A stretch of 64,000 nt of DNA from Arcticimaribacter sp965277835 (GTDB taxonomy: Bacteria; Bacteroidota; Bacteroidia; Flavobacteriales; Flavobacteriaceae). The translations under genes were made by a program, and so were the position numbers. Within the stretch, counting starts at the first letter, position 1. Each line of letters opens with the position of its first letter. Positions 45,615 to 54,233 of the stretch are shown one piece after another. Location of the stretch: assembly GCA_965277835.1 (NCBI GenBank), contig OZ255841.1:682001-746000 (forward strand), written 5' to 3'. The notes under the pieces are model-generated. The model worked only from the letters and a program-made list of their open reading frames with translations. It was not told the origin of the DNA and ran no database searches.

Positions 45615-46790
45615 TTAGAACCAAACCCCTACCCCCATATTAAACTGACCTTTTCCTGAATTTGAAATAGCAGTTGCCTTGTTTTGATAATCAATTTTAA
45701 AAACAGAACCTCTTGATAAATGATACGAAAAACCCAGTGTCCATTCTTTTCTATGATAAGCCAAATTCTGAGTTAAATTTCCTGCCGTATTAGCGTGTGT
45801 ATTATAATCTTCATAACGAACAAAGGCATCTAAACGTTGTTTATTTACAAGAGGCAGTAAGTTATATGCTACTTCAATATAATATCCTAAAAGCTCTTTC
45901 CCTAAATCTTTTCCTGTTAGTGTATTATATTGCTCGGTGTCGCTCAAAAATGCGTTTACAAATTGCCCTCTTGACGAAAATCTTTTATAATTATATCGAG
46001 CATCAAGTCCAATCATAGAAATACCTATTGTACTTCCTAAAGTATTAATAAAGTCGTCATCAGATTGAGTTCTTCCAAAATACCCTGCTAATCCCAAGCG
46101 TAAATTTTGTATTCCATAAAAATCAATTTTAGAAGAAAAGTTAAATTGACTGACAATAGATTTTGCTCCCTTTTGGCGACCGTTTCTCAAGCCATTACTA
46201 CCTGATAAAACGCCCCCAGAATTATTGTGTGACAAAAACCCATTGAATATATATGCTTGATATCGCAATGACAATGCATCCATTCTACCAGAAACGCCCA
46301 TACCAATTTCCCTCCAAGTAGTAGGTACTATTGCGTTGTCCATACTAGGGCGTTCTACTCCATTAAAAGTAGTTGGTTCGTGAAATTCATTAACAATTCC
46401 CATTGGTACCAAAAGTAAACCTGCTCTAATATTAGTGCTATTAGCTATGCTATAATTAACAAACGCTTGCTCAACAAATACTTCTTTTACGTGTTCAAAT
46501 TCTATTTCTGTTACAAATTGTACACGATCATCAAACTTATACCCAAACAACATTACTAAGCGTTGAACATCTAGTTCCCCATTGCTGCTCTGTGGTTGGT
46601 TATATAAAACCTCGCCATACCCTCCTATAGTAACTCCTTGAGGTATCCCTGCTAAGTTTGAAAGTATTTTTTGATATGCGTTTACCTGTACTTGTTGTCC
46701 CGAAATACTATCATAAACAACATTCTGACTTTGTTGTCCATATCCTCCCAAAAACACACAAAATAAAAGTGCTTGTAAATAAACCCTCAT
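45615..46790 (-). CDS. Outer-membrane porin, phosphate-selective-porin-like
   Basis: A 391-residue exported barrel protein (signal peptide LQALLFCVFLGGYGQ). QGVTIGGYGEVLYNQ opens the barrel, FVTEIEFEHVKEVFVEQAFV and INIRAG-like strands follow, and the chain ends in Trp-Phe (FNMGVGVWF), the usual C-terminal aromatic. The pattern resembles the porin O/P family. It begins a set with the FMN-binding protein and four-helix protein. Substrate unknown. Confidence 0.8.
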   Translation of the reverse strand: MRVYLQALLFCVFLGGYGQQSQNVVYDSISGQQVQVNAYQKILSNLAGIPQGVTIGGYGEVLYNQPQSSNGELDVQRLVMLFGYKFDDRVQFVTEIEFEHVKEVFVEQAFVNYSIANSTNIRAGLLLVPMGIVNEFHEPTTFNGVERPSMDNAIVPTTWREIGMGVSGRMDALSLRYQAYIFNGFLSHNNSGGVLSGSNGLRNGRQKGAKSIVSQFNFSSKIDFYGIQNLRLGLAGYFGRTQSDDDFINTLGSTIGISMIGLDARYNYKRFSSRGQFVNAFLSDTEQYNTLTGKDLGKELLGYYIEVAYNLLPLVNKQRLDAFVRYEDYNTHANTAGNLTQNLAYHRKEWTLGFSYHLSRGSVFKIDYQNKATAISNSGKGQFNMGVGVWF

Positions 46791-46871
46791 TCTTTTATTT
46801 AGATTAATTAAAGATTATAAGGCAAATATAATTAAGCGAACCCTTAAAAACAAAGCTTATTTATAATTATT

Positions 46872-47726
46872 CTAAATAAATATTTTAATTGCTTGATTAT
46901 AAGAATATTCAAACTTAATAGGGTCTATTTGTAGAGGTACCTGTCGTTGATTAAAAAAAGAAATTATTTTCTCCGTAGGCAAATTTCCTGTAAGGTCGTC
47001 GGCAGCCATCGGGCATCCGCCATATCCCTTTATAGCACCATCAAACCTATTGCAACCTGCCTCGTATGCTGCACTTAGTTTGGTGAAAGAATTTTGTGGT
47101 TGAGTATGAAAATGTGCTCCAAATTCTATTTCGGGATATTGTTTAATTGCAGATGTAAATACTTTACCAATATCAGATTCATTCGCAGTACCTACAGTGT
47201 CGGAAAGCGAAATAATTTCAATTCCTTTTTCTGCTAAAATATTAATCCAATTCATAGCTATATCAACCGACCAAGGGTCTCCATAAGGGTTACCAAACCC
47301 CATAGAAAGATATAATACAAGTTTTTTATTTGAACCTTTACAGATAGCTATCAATTTATCTAAAAGCAAAAGGGCTTCGTTTTGAGTTTTATGCGTATTT
47401 CTCATTTGAAAATTCTCGGACGCAGAAAAAGGAAACCCTATATATGATATTGAATCATATTGAATTGCATCTTTTGCACCTCTCTCATTTGCTACAATAA
47501 CCAATAATTTAGATACACTTTCTGTCAAATCTATGTTGCCTAGTACCTCGGAAGTATCTCGCATTTGTGGAATAGCTCTAGGTGAAACAAAACTACCCAT
47601 GTCAAGAATATCAAAACCCACAGCTAATAATGATTGAACATATCTAATCTTATCTTCAGTTGCAATCCATTTCTTGATACCCTGCATTGCATCTCTAGAA
47701 CATTCAATAATAACTGGTTTCTTCAT
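46872..47726 (-). CDS. Hydroxymethylglutaryl-CoA lyase
   Basis: Splits HMG-CoA into acetyl-CoA and acetoacetate, the last step of leucine breakdown. The 284-residue barrel has ECSRDAMQGIKKW (catalytic Arg-Asp), SLSDTVGTANES, GAHFHTQPQNSF (metal-binding His pair) and GGCPMAADDLTGNLPTE with the conserved catalytic Cys. It stands alone, with other leucine-degradation genes outside the window. Confidence 0.92.
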   Translation of the reverse strand: MKKPVIIECSRDAMQGIKKWIATEDKIRYVQSLLAVGFDILDMGSFVSPRAIPQMRDTSEVLGNIDLTESVSKLLVIVANERGAKDAIQYDSISYIGFPFSASENFQMRNTHKTQNEALLLLDKLIAICKGSNKKLVLYLSMGFGNPYGDPWSVDIAMNWINILAEKGIEIISLSDTVGTANESDIGKVFTSAIKQYPEIEFGAHFHTQPQNSFTKLSAAYEAGCNRFDGAIKGYGGCPMAADDLTGNLPTEKIISFFNQRQVPLQIDPIKFEYSYNQAIKIFI

Positions 47727-47877
47727 AAACTGAAAGGTACTAATTTATTCAAATTGATTTTTTAATTAAATAAACAAAAAATCAAAGTATTTTTATACAA
47801 AATTGTTTTCTTTGATAATAAATAATACTTGGACACTTCTTTTATTAACTTATATATTCTTTAAACCCTAAATACTT

Positions 47878-48858
47878 ATGAAATTCATTTGTTTATTTGC
47901 CTTCCTTCTTTGCAGTAGTTTTTGCGTTGCACAAAATACTGAAATAGAAAAATATGCCGCTACTATTAAGTCCGAGGATTTACGTCAACTATTATATACC
48001 TATGCTTCCGATTTTTTTCAAGGTAGAGAAGCTGGTACCATAGGACAGAAAAGAGCTGTTGATTTTTTAAGAGAGTTTTACAAATCTAGAGGTATCAAAG
48101 CTGCAAGCGGTAGCGATGATTACTTTCAGAAAATGAATTTAACCGTAAAAGGAAAAGAAATTGACACAGAAAATGTTATTGCAATTATTGAAGGGACGGA
48201 GAAGCCCGACGAGTACCTCGTAATATCTTCTCATTTAGATCATATAGGAATGCGAAATGGTCTTATCAATAACGGAGCTGACGATGATGGTTCTGGAACT
48301 GTTGCATTATTAGAAATTGCAGAAGCTTTTCAAAAAGCAGTTGCCGATGGTAACGGACCTAAAAGATCAATCATCTTTTTACATGCTACAGGAGAAGAAA
48401 AAGGTTTACTCGGGTCAAAATATTATACTAATAACCCCCTCTACCCTTTAGCAAATACAATTGCTAATCTAAATATTGATATGATAGGAAGAACAGATCC
48501 TAAAAGAACTAATGATAATCCAAATTACATTTATTTAATAGGGTCTAACAGACTTAGTGTAGAGTTACACGAGATTTCGGAAAAAACAAATAGTGAAACC
48601 GTAAACTTAGAGCTAGACTATACTTATAATGCCGAAGATGACCCTAACCGATTTTATTTTAGAAGTGACCACTATAACTTTGCAAAGAATAATATTCCAG
48701 TAATTTTTTATTTTAACGGCACACACGATGACTATCATAAGCCAACAGACACCGTAGAAAAAATTGAATTTGACTTAATGAAAAAAAGAATAGACTTAAT
48801 TTTTTATACTGCATGGGAACTAGTCAACCGCAAGGATAGAATTCAATTAACCAATTAA
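47878..48858 (+). CDS. Exported M28-family metallopeptidase
   Basis: A 326-residue secreted aminopeptidase-type enzyme (signal peptide FICLFAFLLCSSFCVAQ). The two zinc sites can be followed: His in VISSHLDHIG, bridging Asp in NNGADDDGSGTVALL, Glu-Glu in HATGEEKGLLGS, Asp in NLNIDMIGR and the last His in GTHDDYHKPTDT. It should release N-terminal amino acids from peptides in the periplasm or outside. Two outer-membrane protein genes follow on the same strand. Confidence 0.92.
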   Translation: MKFICLFAFLLCSSFCVAQNTEIEKYAATIKSEDLRQLLYTYASDFFQGREAGTIGQKRAVDFLREFYKSRGIKAASGSDDYFQKMNLTVKGKEIDTENVIAIIEGTEKPDEYLVISSHLDHIGMRNGLINNGADDDGSGTVALLEIAEAFQKAVADGNGPKRSIIFLHATGEEKGLLGSKYYTNNPLYPLANTIANLNIDMIGRTDPKRTNDNPNYIYLIGSNRLSVELHEISEKTNSETVNLELDYTYNAEDDPNRFYFRSDHYNFAKNNIPVIFYFNGTHDDYHKPTDTVEKIEFDLMKKRIDLIFYTAWELVNRKDRIQLTN

Positions 48859-48872
48859 TTTATCAATAATCT

Positions 48873-49586
48873 ATGAAAAAAATAACTCTAGTTTTTTTTA
48901 GTCTTTGTGTATTTCAACTTTACGCACAAGAAGACAACAGTACAACTGAAACTAAACAGGATAAAAACACTGAAAAAAAGTTTACTCCCTCTAAAGTCAA
49001 AAGATTTTCATTAGGTGCAAAAATAGGTGTCCCAAATATTATAGGAGGATCGGTCGAAGGAATAACCCCTTTACTAAAAAACAGGGTTTCCCTTTTCATA
49101 GATTATAGCCGCATCAACCCTAAAGTATTCATTGAAGTAGGTGGTACTGAGAGAAGATCAAACGATAAAATTGTAATACAATACTTTGAAATTGGTTCAA
49201 ATTTCTACTTTACTAAACCAGGAAATGGTATTTATGCGGGTATCGGTTATGGCTCACTAAATGTTGATGTTAACATCGAAGGCGTAAATTTTGATGTAAG
49301 TGGAATGAAAGGTGTTGGTAGTGGCAGTGGTAACATAAAAATAAATACTACTAATCTAAAAATGGGAATTAAAACAGGGGGAACAATATATTTTAGAGCA
49401 GAGTTGGGTTATGGGTTCGGTTCAATACCTAAAGATGTTAATGTAGAAGGAACATTTACCTACACAGCTCCGGGTGGAACTACTCTAACAGTAAACGGCA
49501 CTGCAATCGAAAAATTCCCTGAAATACCAACTATTAATGCTAATGGATTTATCATTGGCAACATTGGTTTTGGTATCTCTTTCTAA
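48873..49586 (+). CDS. Outer-membrane beta-barrel protein, first of tandem pair
   Basis: A 237-residue exported protein: signal peptide (LVFFSLCVFQLYAQ), a Lys/Glu/Thr-rich linker, then KRFSLGAKIGVPNIIGGSVE and a small barrel. The Gly-rich loop GVGSGSGNIKINTTNLKMGI is shared in pattern with the next gene. The gene follows the M28 peptidase by 14 bases. No named family is recognised. Confidence 0.75.
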   Translation: MKKITLVFFSLCVFQLYAQEDNSTTETKQDKNTEKKFTPSKVKRFSLGAKIGVPNIIGGSVEGITPLLKNRVSLFIDYSRINPKVFIEVGGTERRSNDKIVIQYFEIGSNFYFTKPGNGIYAGIGYGSLNVDVNIEGVNFDVSGMKGVGSGSGNIKINTTNLKMGIKTGGTIYFRAELGYGFGSIPKDVNVEGTFTYTAPGGTTLTVNGTAIEKFPEIPTINANGFIIGNIGFGISF

Positions 49587-49722
49587 TTTAGAAAAGCTAT
49601 ATTTTATTTAATATTACTATTATTTATATTATCTTGTTCTAAAGTCGTGTACTGATATTTAGCTATACGAATGGTATTTTATAAATACAATGGCTCGGAT
49701 TATTATAAATCATAATATAATT

Positions 49723-50445
49723 ATGAAAAATATTATTATGCTTTTAGTATGTTTTTGTACGTTTCAACTCTCGTCTCAAGAAACACAAAACAACGCACCA
49801 GTCGAAGTAGAGCAAAATGAAAGTGCTAAAGACAGCTTAATAAATTTAAATGACAAAGTCAAAAGATTTTCAGTAGGCATTCAAGCAGGAGTACCTACTA
49901 TTGCAGCTATTTCAGCAGAATTCGTAACTCCTCTACTAGGAAATAGAGTTGCTCCTTTTATAAACTATAGTCTATTCTCTGCAAGTTTAGTTGGAGGTTA
50001 TTTTGATACTAATAGACGTGTTGAACCCTCTATAAGATTTTATGAATTTGGTTCAAATTTTTACTTTAACGAAAACGGCAAAGGGTTATATGCTTCCCTC
50101 GGGTTTAGTCTATCAAGTTTAGATTTCAAATATACAGGAATATCTTTTGAAGCAAATGGGAATAAAGGCAATGGAAACGGAACTGCCAGCACTAACATAT
50201 ACTCAACTAATTTAAAAATGGGTTATAAATCTAGTGGAAAAGTGTATTATAGAGTTGAGTTAGGTTATGGCTTTTTTGGCTCAAAACCAGAAAACCTAGA
50301 AATTAGTGGATCCTTCACTTATAAAGATCAAAATGGGAATGACCAAACACAAAATGCGACCAAAACAGAAAAATTTAATGTAAGTGTTAACTTGGGTAAT
50401 GGGATTTTTATAGGTAGCCTTCTTGGTATTGGTGTTTCTTTCTAA
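49723..50445 (+). CDS. Outer-membrane beta-barrel protein, second of tandem pair
   Basis: A 240-residue paralogue of the preceding gene: KRFSVGIQAGVPTIAAISAE, FYEFGSNFYFNENGKGLYAS and STNIYSTNLKMGYKSSGKVY line up with it position by position. I prefer the ATG at 49723, which places the signal peptide (IIMLLVCFCTFQLSSQ) at the start, over the ATG at 49690. A 136-base gap separates the pair. Confidence 0.75.
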   Translation: MKNIIMLLVCFCTFQLSSQETQNNAPVEVEQNESAKDSLINLNDKVKRFSVGIQAGVPTIAAISAEFVTPLLGNRVAPFINYSLFSASLVGGYFDTNRRVEPSIRFYEFGSNFYFNENGKGLYASLGFSLSSLDFKYTGISFEANGNKGNGNGTASTNIYSTNLKMGYKSSGKVYYRVELGYGFFGSKPENLEISGSFTYKDQNGNDQTQNATKTEKFNVSVNLGNGIFIGSLLGIGVSF

Positions 50446-50469
50446 AAAACTATTCCCTTATAAATAAAA

Positions 50470-50497
50470 AAGCCCTTCAAGTAAAATTAAAGGGCTT
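50470..50497. terminator. Terminator after the tandem barrel genes
   Basis: AAGCCCTT (50470-50477) pairs with AAGGGCTT (50490-50497) around a 12-base loop, with A-rich sequence before and T-rich after. It separates the barrel genes from the convergent tRNA-His. Confidence 0.65.
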
Positions 50498-50508
50498 ATA
50501 TAAATTTG

Positions 50509-50582
50509 GGTGGAAGATCGGTCTCGAACCGACGACCTCCTGAACCACAATCAGGCGCTCTAACCAACTGAGCTACAACCAC
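50509..50582 (-). tRNA. tRNA-His (GTG)
   Basis: Anticodon stem CCTGA/TCAGG with loop TTGTGGT, anticodon GTG; D arm GCTC/GAGC; T loop TTCGAGA. An extra G just before position 1 (base 50583) faces the discriminator C, as histidine tRNAs need. The acceptor stem GTGGTTG/CTTCCAC leaves two neighbouring T-T mismatches at positions 5:68 and 6:67. Confidence 0.93.
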
Positions 50583-50593
50583 CATTTATGTGA

Positions 50594-50624
50594 CAAATTT
50601 AATACTTTTTTTAACCATACCAAA
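50594..50624 (-). promoter_or_regulatory. Promoter of tRNA-His
   Basis: Minus strand TTTG (50621-50624), a 19-base spacer and TAAATTTG (50594-50601): an exact match to the Bacteroidota consensus, 11 bases before the tRNA. Confidence 0.65.
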
Positions 50625-50638
50625 GGTTAAAAAACAAT

Positions 50639-51358
50639 CTAAGATAAATCGCTAAATGATTGAATTAGAGGCACTCTCTCGGTTGTAAATCCTTCTGCAG
50701 CCTCAACACCAGTTAATCTACCAAGATTTCGGGCGCGATAACGAACGCTATCGAAAAAATTTTGACTACTTATTGGTGTTTGGGGAGCATCACTTTTAGG
50801 GTTAAAAAATTGAGTCTTATAAGCAGAAATCGATTCGATTTTTTTATCCAAAAAAGAAGATATATCTAGCACAATATCAGGTTCAATATCCTTCCATTGG
50901 ATATAATGATATACTTGCTTTGGTCTCCAAGCTAACTGATTCTTTGATGCGCTATCTTTTGTAACAACCTTTGATAAACCAGATAAAAAACACGCATCGC
51001 TAACTAAATTACTCCCTTTTGCATGATCAATATGGCGGTCTTCTGTGGCATTACAAAGAACTATTTCGGGTTGGTGCAATCTTATCAGTTTAATAATTTC
51101 TAATTGATGTGCTTCGTCATTAACAAAAAAGCCATCTCTAAAATCCAAATTTTTACGGAACGATACACCCAAAATTTTGGCAGCATTCTTAGCTTCTTCG
51201 TCTCGAGTTAATTCAGTGCCGCGTGTACCTAACTCCCCTCTTGTTAAGTCAACAATTCCTACTTTCTTTCCTTCAGCTATTGCAGACAATATACTTCCGC
51301 CACAGCCTAACTCTACATCGTCTGGGTGTGCACCAAAAGCTAAAATAGCTACTTTCAT
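50639..51358 (-). CDS. bshB1: Bacillithiol biosynthesis deacetylase BshB1
   Basis: Removes the acetyl group from GlcNAc-malate, the second step of bacillithiol synthesis. A 239-residue LmbE/PIG-L zinc hydrolase with GAHPDDVELGCGGS (metal His-Asp-Asp, residues 9-22), DLTRGELGTRGT and the second His pair in EDRHIDHAKG. Start and length fit. It overlaps the trans-sulfuration enzyme gene by four bases (ATGA type), so cysteine metabolism and thiol synthesis are coupled. Confidence 0.95.
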   Translation of the reverse strand: MKVAILAFGAHPDDVELGCGGSILSAIAEGKKVGIVDLTRGELGTRGTELTRDEEAKNAAKILGVSFRKNLDFRDGFFVNDEAHQLEIIKLIRLHQPEIVLCNATEDRHIDHAKGSNLVSDACFLSGLSKVVTKDSASKNQLAWRPKQVYHYIQWKDIEPDIVLDISSFLDKKIESISAYKTQFFNPKSDAPQTPISSQNFFDSVRYRARNLGRLTGVEAAEGFTTERVPLIQSFSDLS

Positions 51359-52503
51359 TTTTTCGAGATATTTAATGCGTTTTGAATATCTTCTTTTAAA
51401 TCATCAATATGTTCAATCCCTAGAGATAAACGTATCAAATTATCTTTAATTCCCTGTTTAATTCGCTCTTCTGAGCCCAATAAAAAATGAGACGTTTTAT
51501 AGGGTAATGTAAGTGTAGTTTCGACACCTGCTAAACTCATAGCTGGCGTAACTAACTTTAATTCTTTTTGAAAAATATTAATATCGTATAATTCATTTAA
51601 CTCAAAAGATAACATCCCTGTAAAACCATTCATTTGAGAGTTTGCTAATTCATAATCTGGATGGCTTTTAAGCCCAGGGTAATATACTACATCAACTGCT
51701 TTATTCTGATATAAAAACTCAGCCATTTTCATAGCATTGTCATTTTGTGCTTGAACACGTAAACTCAATGTTTTTATGCTTCTTTCTAATAACCAAACTG
51801 TATAATCACTTAAGCTACCTCCCAAGTTTTTAGCCATATTAAACACAGCTTCCATATGTTTTTTGGATCCAACAACAACTCCTGCTAAAATATCGCTATG
51901 ACCTCCTAAATATTTAGTTGCACTATGAATAACGATATCAATCCCAAACGCAATCGGGGTTTGGTTTATAGGAGTCGCAAAAGTATTATCTATCATAGTA
52001 ATAAGCTGTCTAGACTTAGCTAGGGTAACAATATCACGAAGATTAACAAGCCTCATAAGAGGATTACTGGGAGTTTCTACATAAATAATTTTAGTGTTTT
52101 CTTTAATTAAACTTTCAAAATGTGCAATTTCTAAACCTTTAGTAAAAGAATATTCTATTCCAAACTTATCAAACTCTTCTAGTACTAAATTAGTCGTTCC
52201 TCCATATAAAGCATTTTGAAGTACAATATGATCTCCCTTATTTAAGTGAGAAAGCAACGCCGTAGATATTGCAGCCATGCCAGATCCAAAAATAAGCCCT
52301 TCTTCTGCCCCTTCTAATGCTGCCATTTTTTGAGCTAACCCTATTTGGTTAGGTGTATTGAAATACCTTGGATATTGTTTTATTTCTACATCGTCATAAG
52401 CATAGGCAGTTGCCATATACAAAGGAGAAATAGCACCTTTATGTTGTAAATCTTTCAGCTGTCCCTCATGAACACATAACGTTTCTGTTCTATTTTTTCC
52501 CAT
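51355..52503 (-). CDS. Trans-sulfuration PLP enzyme (cystathionine gamma-synthase/lyase type)
   Basis: A 382-residue Cys/Met-metabolism PLP enzyme. The cofactor lysine is in HSATKYLGGHSDILAG, and GSGMAAISTALLSHL, YVETPSNPLMRL, IDNTFATP and SLAGVETTLTLP are the family blocks. It may act as cystathionine gamma-synthase, gamma-lyase or methionine gamma-lyase; these cannot be told apart by eye. The ATG at 52503 is preferred over a TTG two codons earlier. Its end overlaps bshB1. Confidence 0.9.
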   Translation of the reverse strand: MGKNRTETLCVHEGQLKDLQHKGAISPLYMATAYAYDDVEIKQYPRYFNTPNQIGLAQKMAALEGAEEGLIFGSGMAAISTALLSHLNKGDHIVLQNALYGGTTNLVLEEFDKFGIEYSFTKGLEIAHFESLIKENTKIIYVETPSNPLMRLVNLRDIVTLAKSRQLITMIDNTFATPINQTPIAFGIDIVIHSATKYLGGHSDILAGVVVGSKKHMEAVFNMAKNLGGSLSDYTVWLLERSIKTLSLRVQAQNDNAMKMAEFLYQNKAVDVVYYPGLKSHPDYELANSQMNGFTGMLSFELNELYDINIFQKELKLVTPAMSLAGVETTLTLPYKTSHFLLGSEERIKQGIKDNLIRLSLGIEHIDDLKEDIQNALNISKK

Positions 52504-52510
52504 AAACAAT

Positions 52511-53062
52511 TTATTTTGTAATCCAATTTATTACTTCAGGAGCATTAGGTAATGTCTTAGGTGTAATAACTTTCTCTAAAACGCCTTTATCATTTAATAA
52601 GTATTTTTGAAAATTCCAACTTACTTCCGAATCCATCACTCCATTTTTACTTTTCTGTGTTAAGAACTCATATATAGGATGTATATTCTCTCCTACCACA
52701 TCTATCTTAGACATCATAGGAAAAGTAACCCCATAGTTTTTTTTACAAAATGCTGCAATTTCTTCGTTTGTACCTGGTTCTTGCTCCATAAAATTATTAG
52801 CAGGAAACCCAATTATTACAAATTTATCTGTGCCGTAGGTTTCGTATAATGCTTGTAATTGTTCATACTGAGGTGTAAGACCACATTCAGAAGCAGTGTT
52901 TACAATCATCACTTTTTTGCCTTTTAAAGATGAAAAGTCAAATGGTTCTCCTGATAAATCAATACCCTTAAAGTTATGAATAGTTTGTTCCATATTATTT
53001 GAATTTTGTGCACTTAGTATATATGTAAAAAGTAATGTAGCAATTATGGTTATTCTTTTCAT
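52511..53062 (-). CDS. Exported glutathione-peroxidase-family protein
   Basis: A 183-residue thiol peroxidase with a signal peptide (ITIIATLLFTYILSAQ), so it works in the periplasm or at the surface. The peroxidatic Cys is in VNTASECGLTPQYEQL (a Cys, not selenocysteine), and Trp-Asn in SWNFQKYLL. The usual active-site Gln block is replaced: GFPANNFMEQEPG has Asn where classic enzymes have Gln. Reductant is probably thioredoxin-like or bacillithiol, not glutathione. It lies seven bases before the trans-sulfuration gene. Confidence 0.9.
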   Translation of the reverse strand: MKRITIIATLLFTYILSAQNSNNMEQTIHNFKGIDLSGEPFDFSSLKGKKVMIVNTASECGLTPQYEQLQALYETYGTDKFVIIGFPANNFMEQEPGTNEEIAAFCKKNYGVTFPMMSKIDVVGENIHPIYEFLTQKSKNGVMDSEVSWNFQKYLLNDKGVLEKVITPKTLPNAPEVINWITK

Positions 53063-53116
53063 CTTTTCTAGTTTATATGAATTGTAAAATACAAAAATTA
53101 ATAATAACTAATTACC

Positions 53117-53392
53117 TTAAATTAGTTCGGCAGATAAACCTGCTTCTAAAAGTGAAGCACAACGAGGTTCAAGGTCTTTGAGTGACCCTGTTTTCACGAC
53201 ACTTTTTCCATGATAATGAACTATATATGCCGATTGTTCTGCTTGCTCTATTGTATGTTGACAATAACGTATTAAACAATTAATTACATGATCAAATGTA
53301 TTTACATCATCGTTATATAAAACAATTTCATGTTCCTTCGAGGTGAGAACAGCCACATCTTCTTGCTCTTTATGTTCAGGGTTTATAGACAT
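53117..53392 (-). CDS. clpS: ClpS adaptor of the ClpAP/ClpCP protease
   Basis: A 91-residue N-end-rule adaptor. HEIVLYNDDVNTFDHVINCL shows the conserved N-degron pocket (Asn-Asp-Asp and following) and EQAEQSAYIVHYHGKSVVKTG the second half of the fold. It follows prmA by four bases in the leftward tpiA-prmA-clpS run. Confidence 0.95.
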   Translation of the reverse strand: MSINPEHKEQEDVAVLTSKEHEIVLYNDDVNTFDHVINCLIRYCQHTIEQAEQSAYIVHYHGKSVVKTGSLKDLEPRCASLLEAGLSAELI

Positions 53393-53396
53393 CTCT

Positions 53397-54233
53397 TTAA
53401 TATTTAATATATTTTAAAGCAACCCAGTTTTGCTTTTCTAAATTAGATTCAAAATCTAAATTTACTAATTTACACGTTTTAGAAATATCTGAAAGGTCGT
53501 TTTTATAAAAACCGCTAAGAAGTAGTGCCCCACCTACATTAAGACAGGTAGCATATATAGGAATGTCTTGAAGTAACGTATTCTTATTGATGTTTGCTAT
53601 AATTATATCATAGTTCTTACCTTTCAATACGCTAGAATCCCTTTGATAAACCTGAATTTTACTGCATTTATTTAGCTGAGCGTTTTCTGTCGCATTCTCA
53701 CAACACCAAGGCTCTACATCAACTGCATCTATATGACGAGCTCCCCTTTTTTCTGCTAAAACAGCTAATATACCTGTGCCACAACCCATATCTAAAACTG
53801 TTTTATTTTCTAAATCTGAATCCAGAAGATATTGAAGCATCATATAAGTAGTTTGGTGATGCCCAGTACCAAAGCTCATTTTAGGTGTAATTACTAAATC
53901 ATATTTAACATCAACAGGTTTATGGAAATTAGCTCTAACTACGCAGTTATCGCCAACTATAATCGGATTGAAATCCGACTCCCATACTTCATTCCAATTT
54001 TTTGGTGGAATAGAGTTAATAGTATATGTAATATTATATTTGGTGTTTTCTAAAATATCTACTTGTTTTAAAAACACTTCATCCCAGTCTGTCTTTGGGA
54101 TATATGCTTCTAATCCGTTATCTAATTCAACAAAACTTTCAAAACCAATTTGCCCTAACTCAGCTATAAGTATTTCACTAGTAGGTTGAACGGGATTTAA
54201 AGTAAAAACAAGTTGAATATAATGAATAGACAT
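53397..54233 (-). CDS. prmA: Ribosomal protein L11 methyltransferase
   Basis: A 278-residue AdoMet enzyme that methylates ribosomal protein L11. The N-terminal substrate-recognition domain comes first (about 1-95), then PKMSFGTGHHQTT and the AdoMet loop TVLDMGCGTGILAVLA, and IIANINKNTLL (motif IV, NIxxN). Its start directly abuts the tpiA stop, with no gap. Confidence 0.95.
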   Translation of the reverse strand: MSIHYIQLVFTLNPVQPTSEILIAELGQIGFESFVELDNGLEAYIPKTDWDEVFLKQVDILENTKYNITYTINSIPPKNWNEVWESDFNPIIVGDNCVVRANFHKPVDVKYDLVITPKMSFGTGHHQTTYMMLQYLLDSDLENKTVLDMGCGTGILAVLAEKRGARHIDAVDVEPWCCENATENAQLNKCSKIQVYQRDSSVLKGKNYDIIIANINKNTLLQDIPIYATCLNVGGALLLSGFYKNDLSDISKTCKLVNLDFESNLEKQNWVALKYIKY

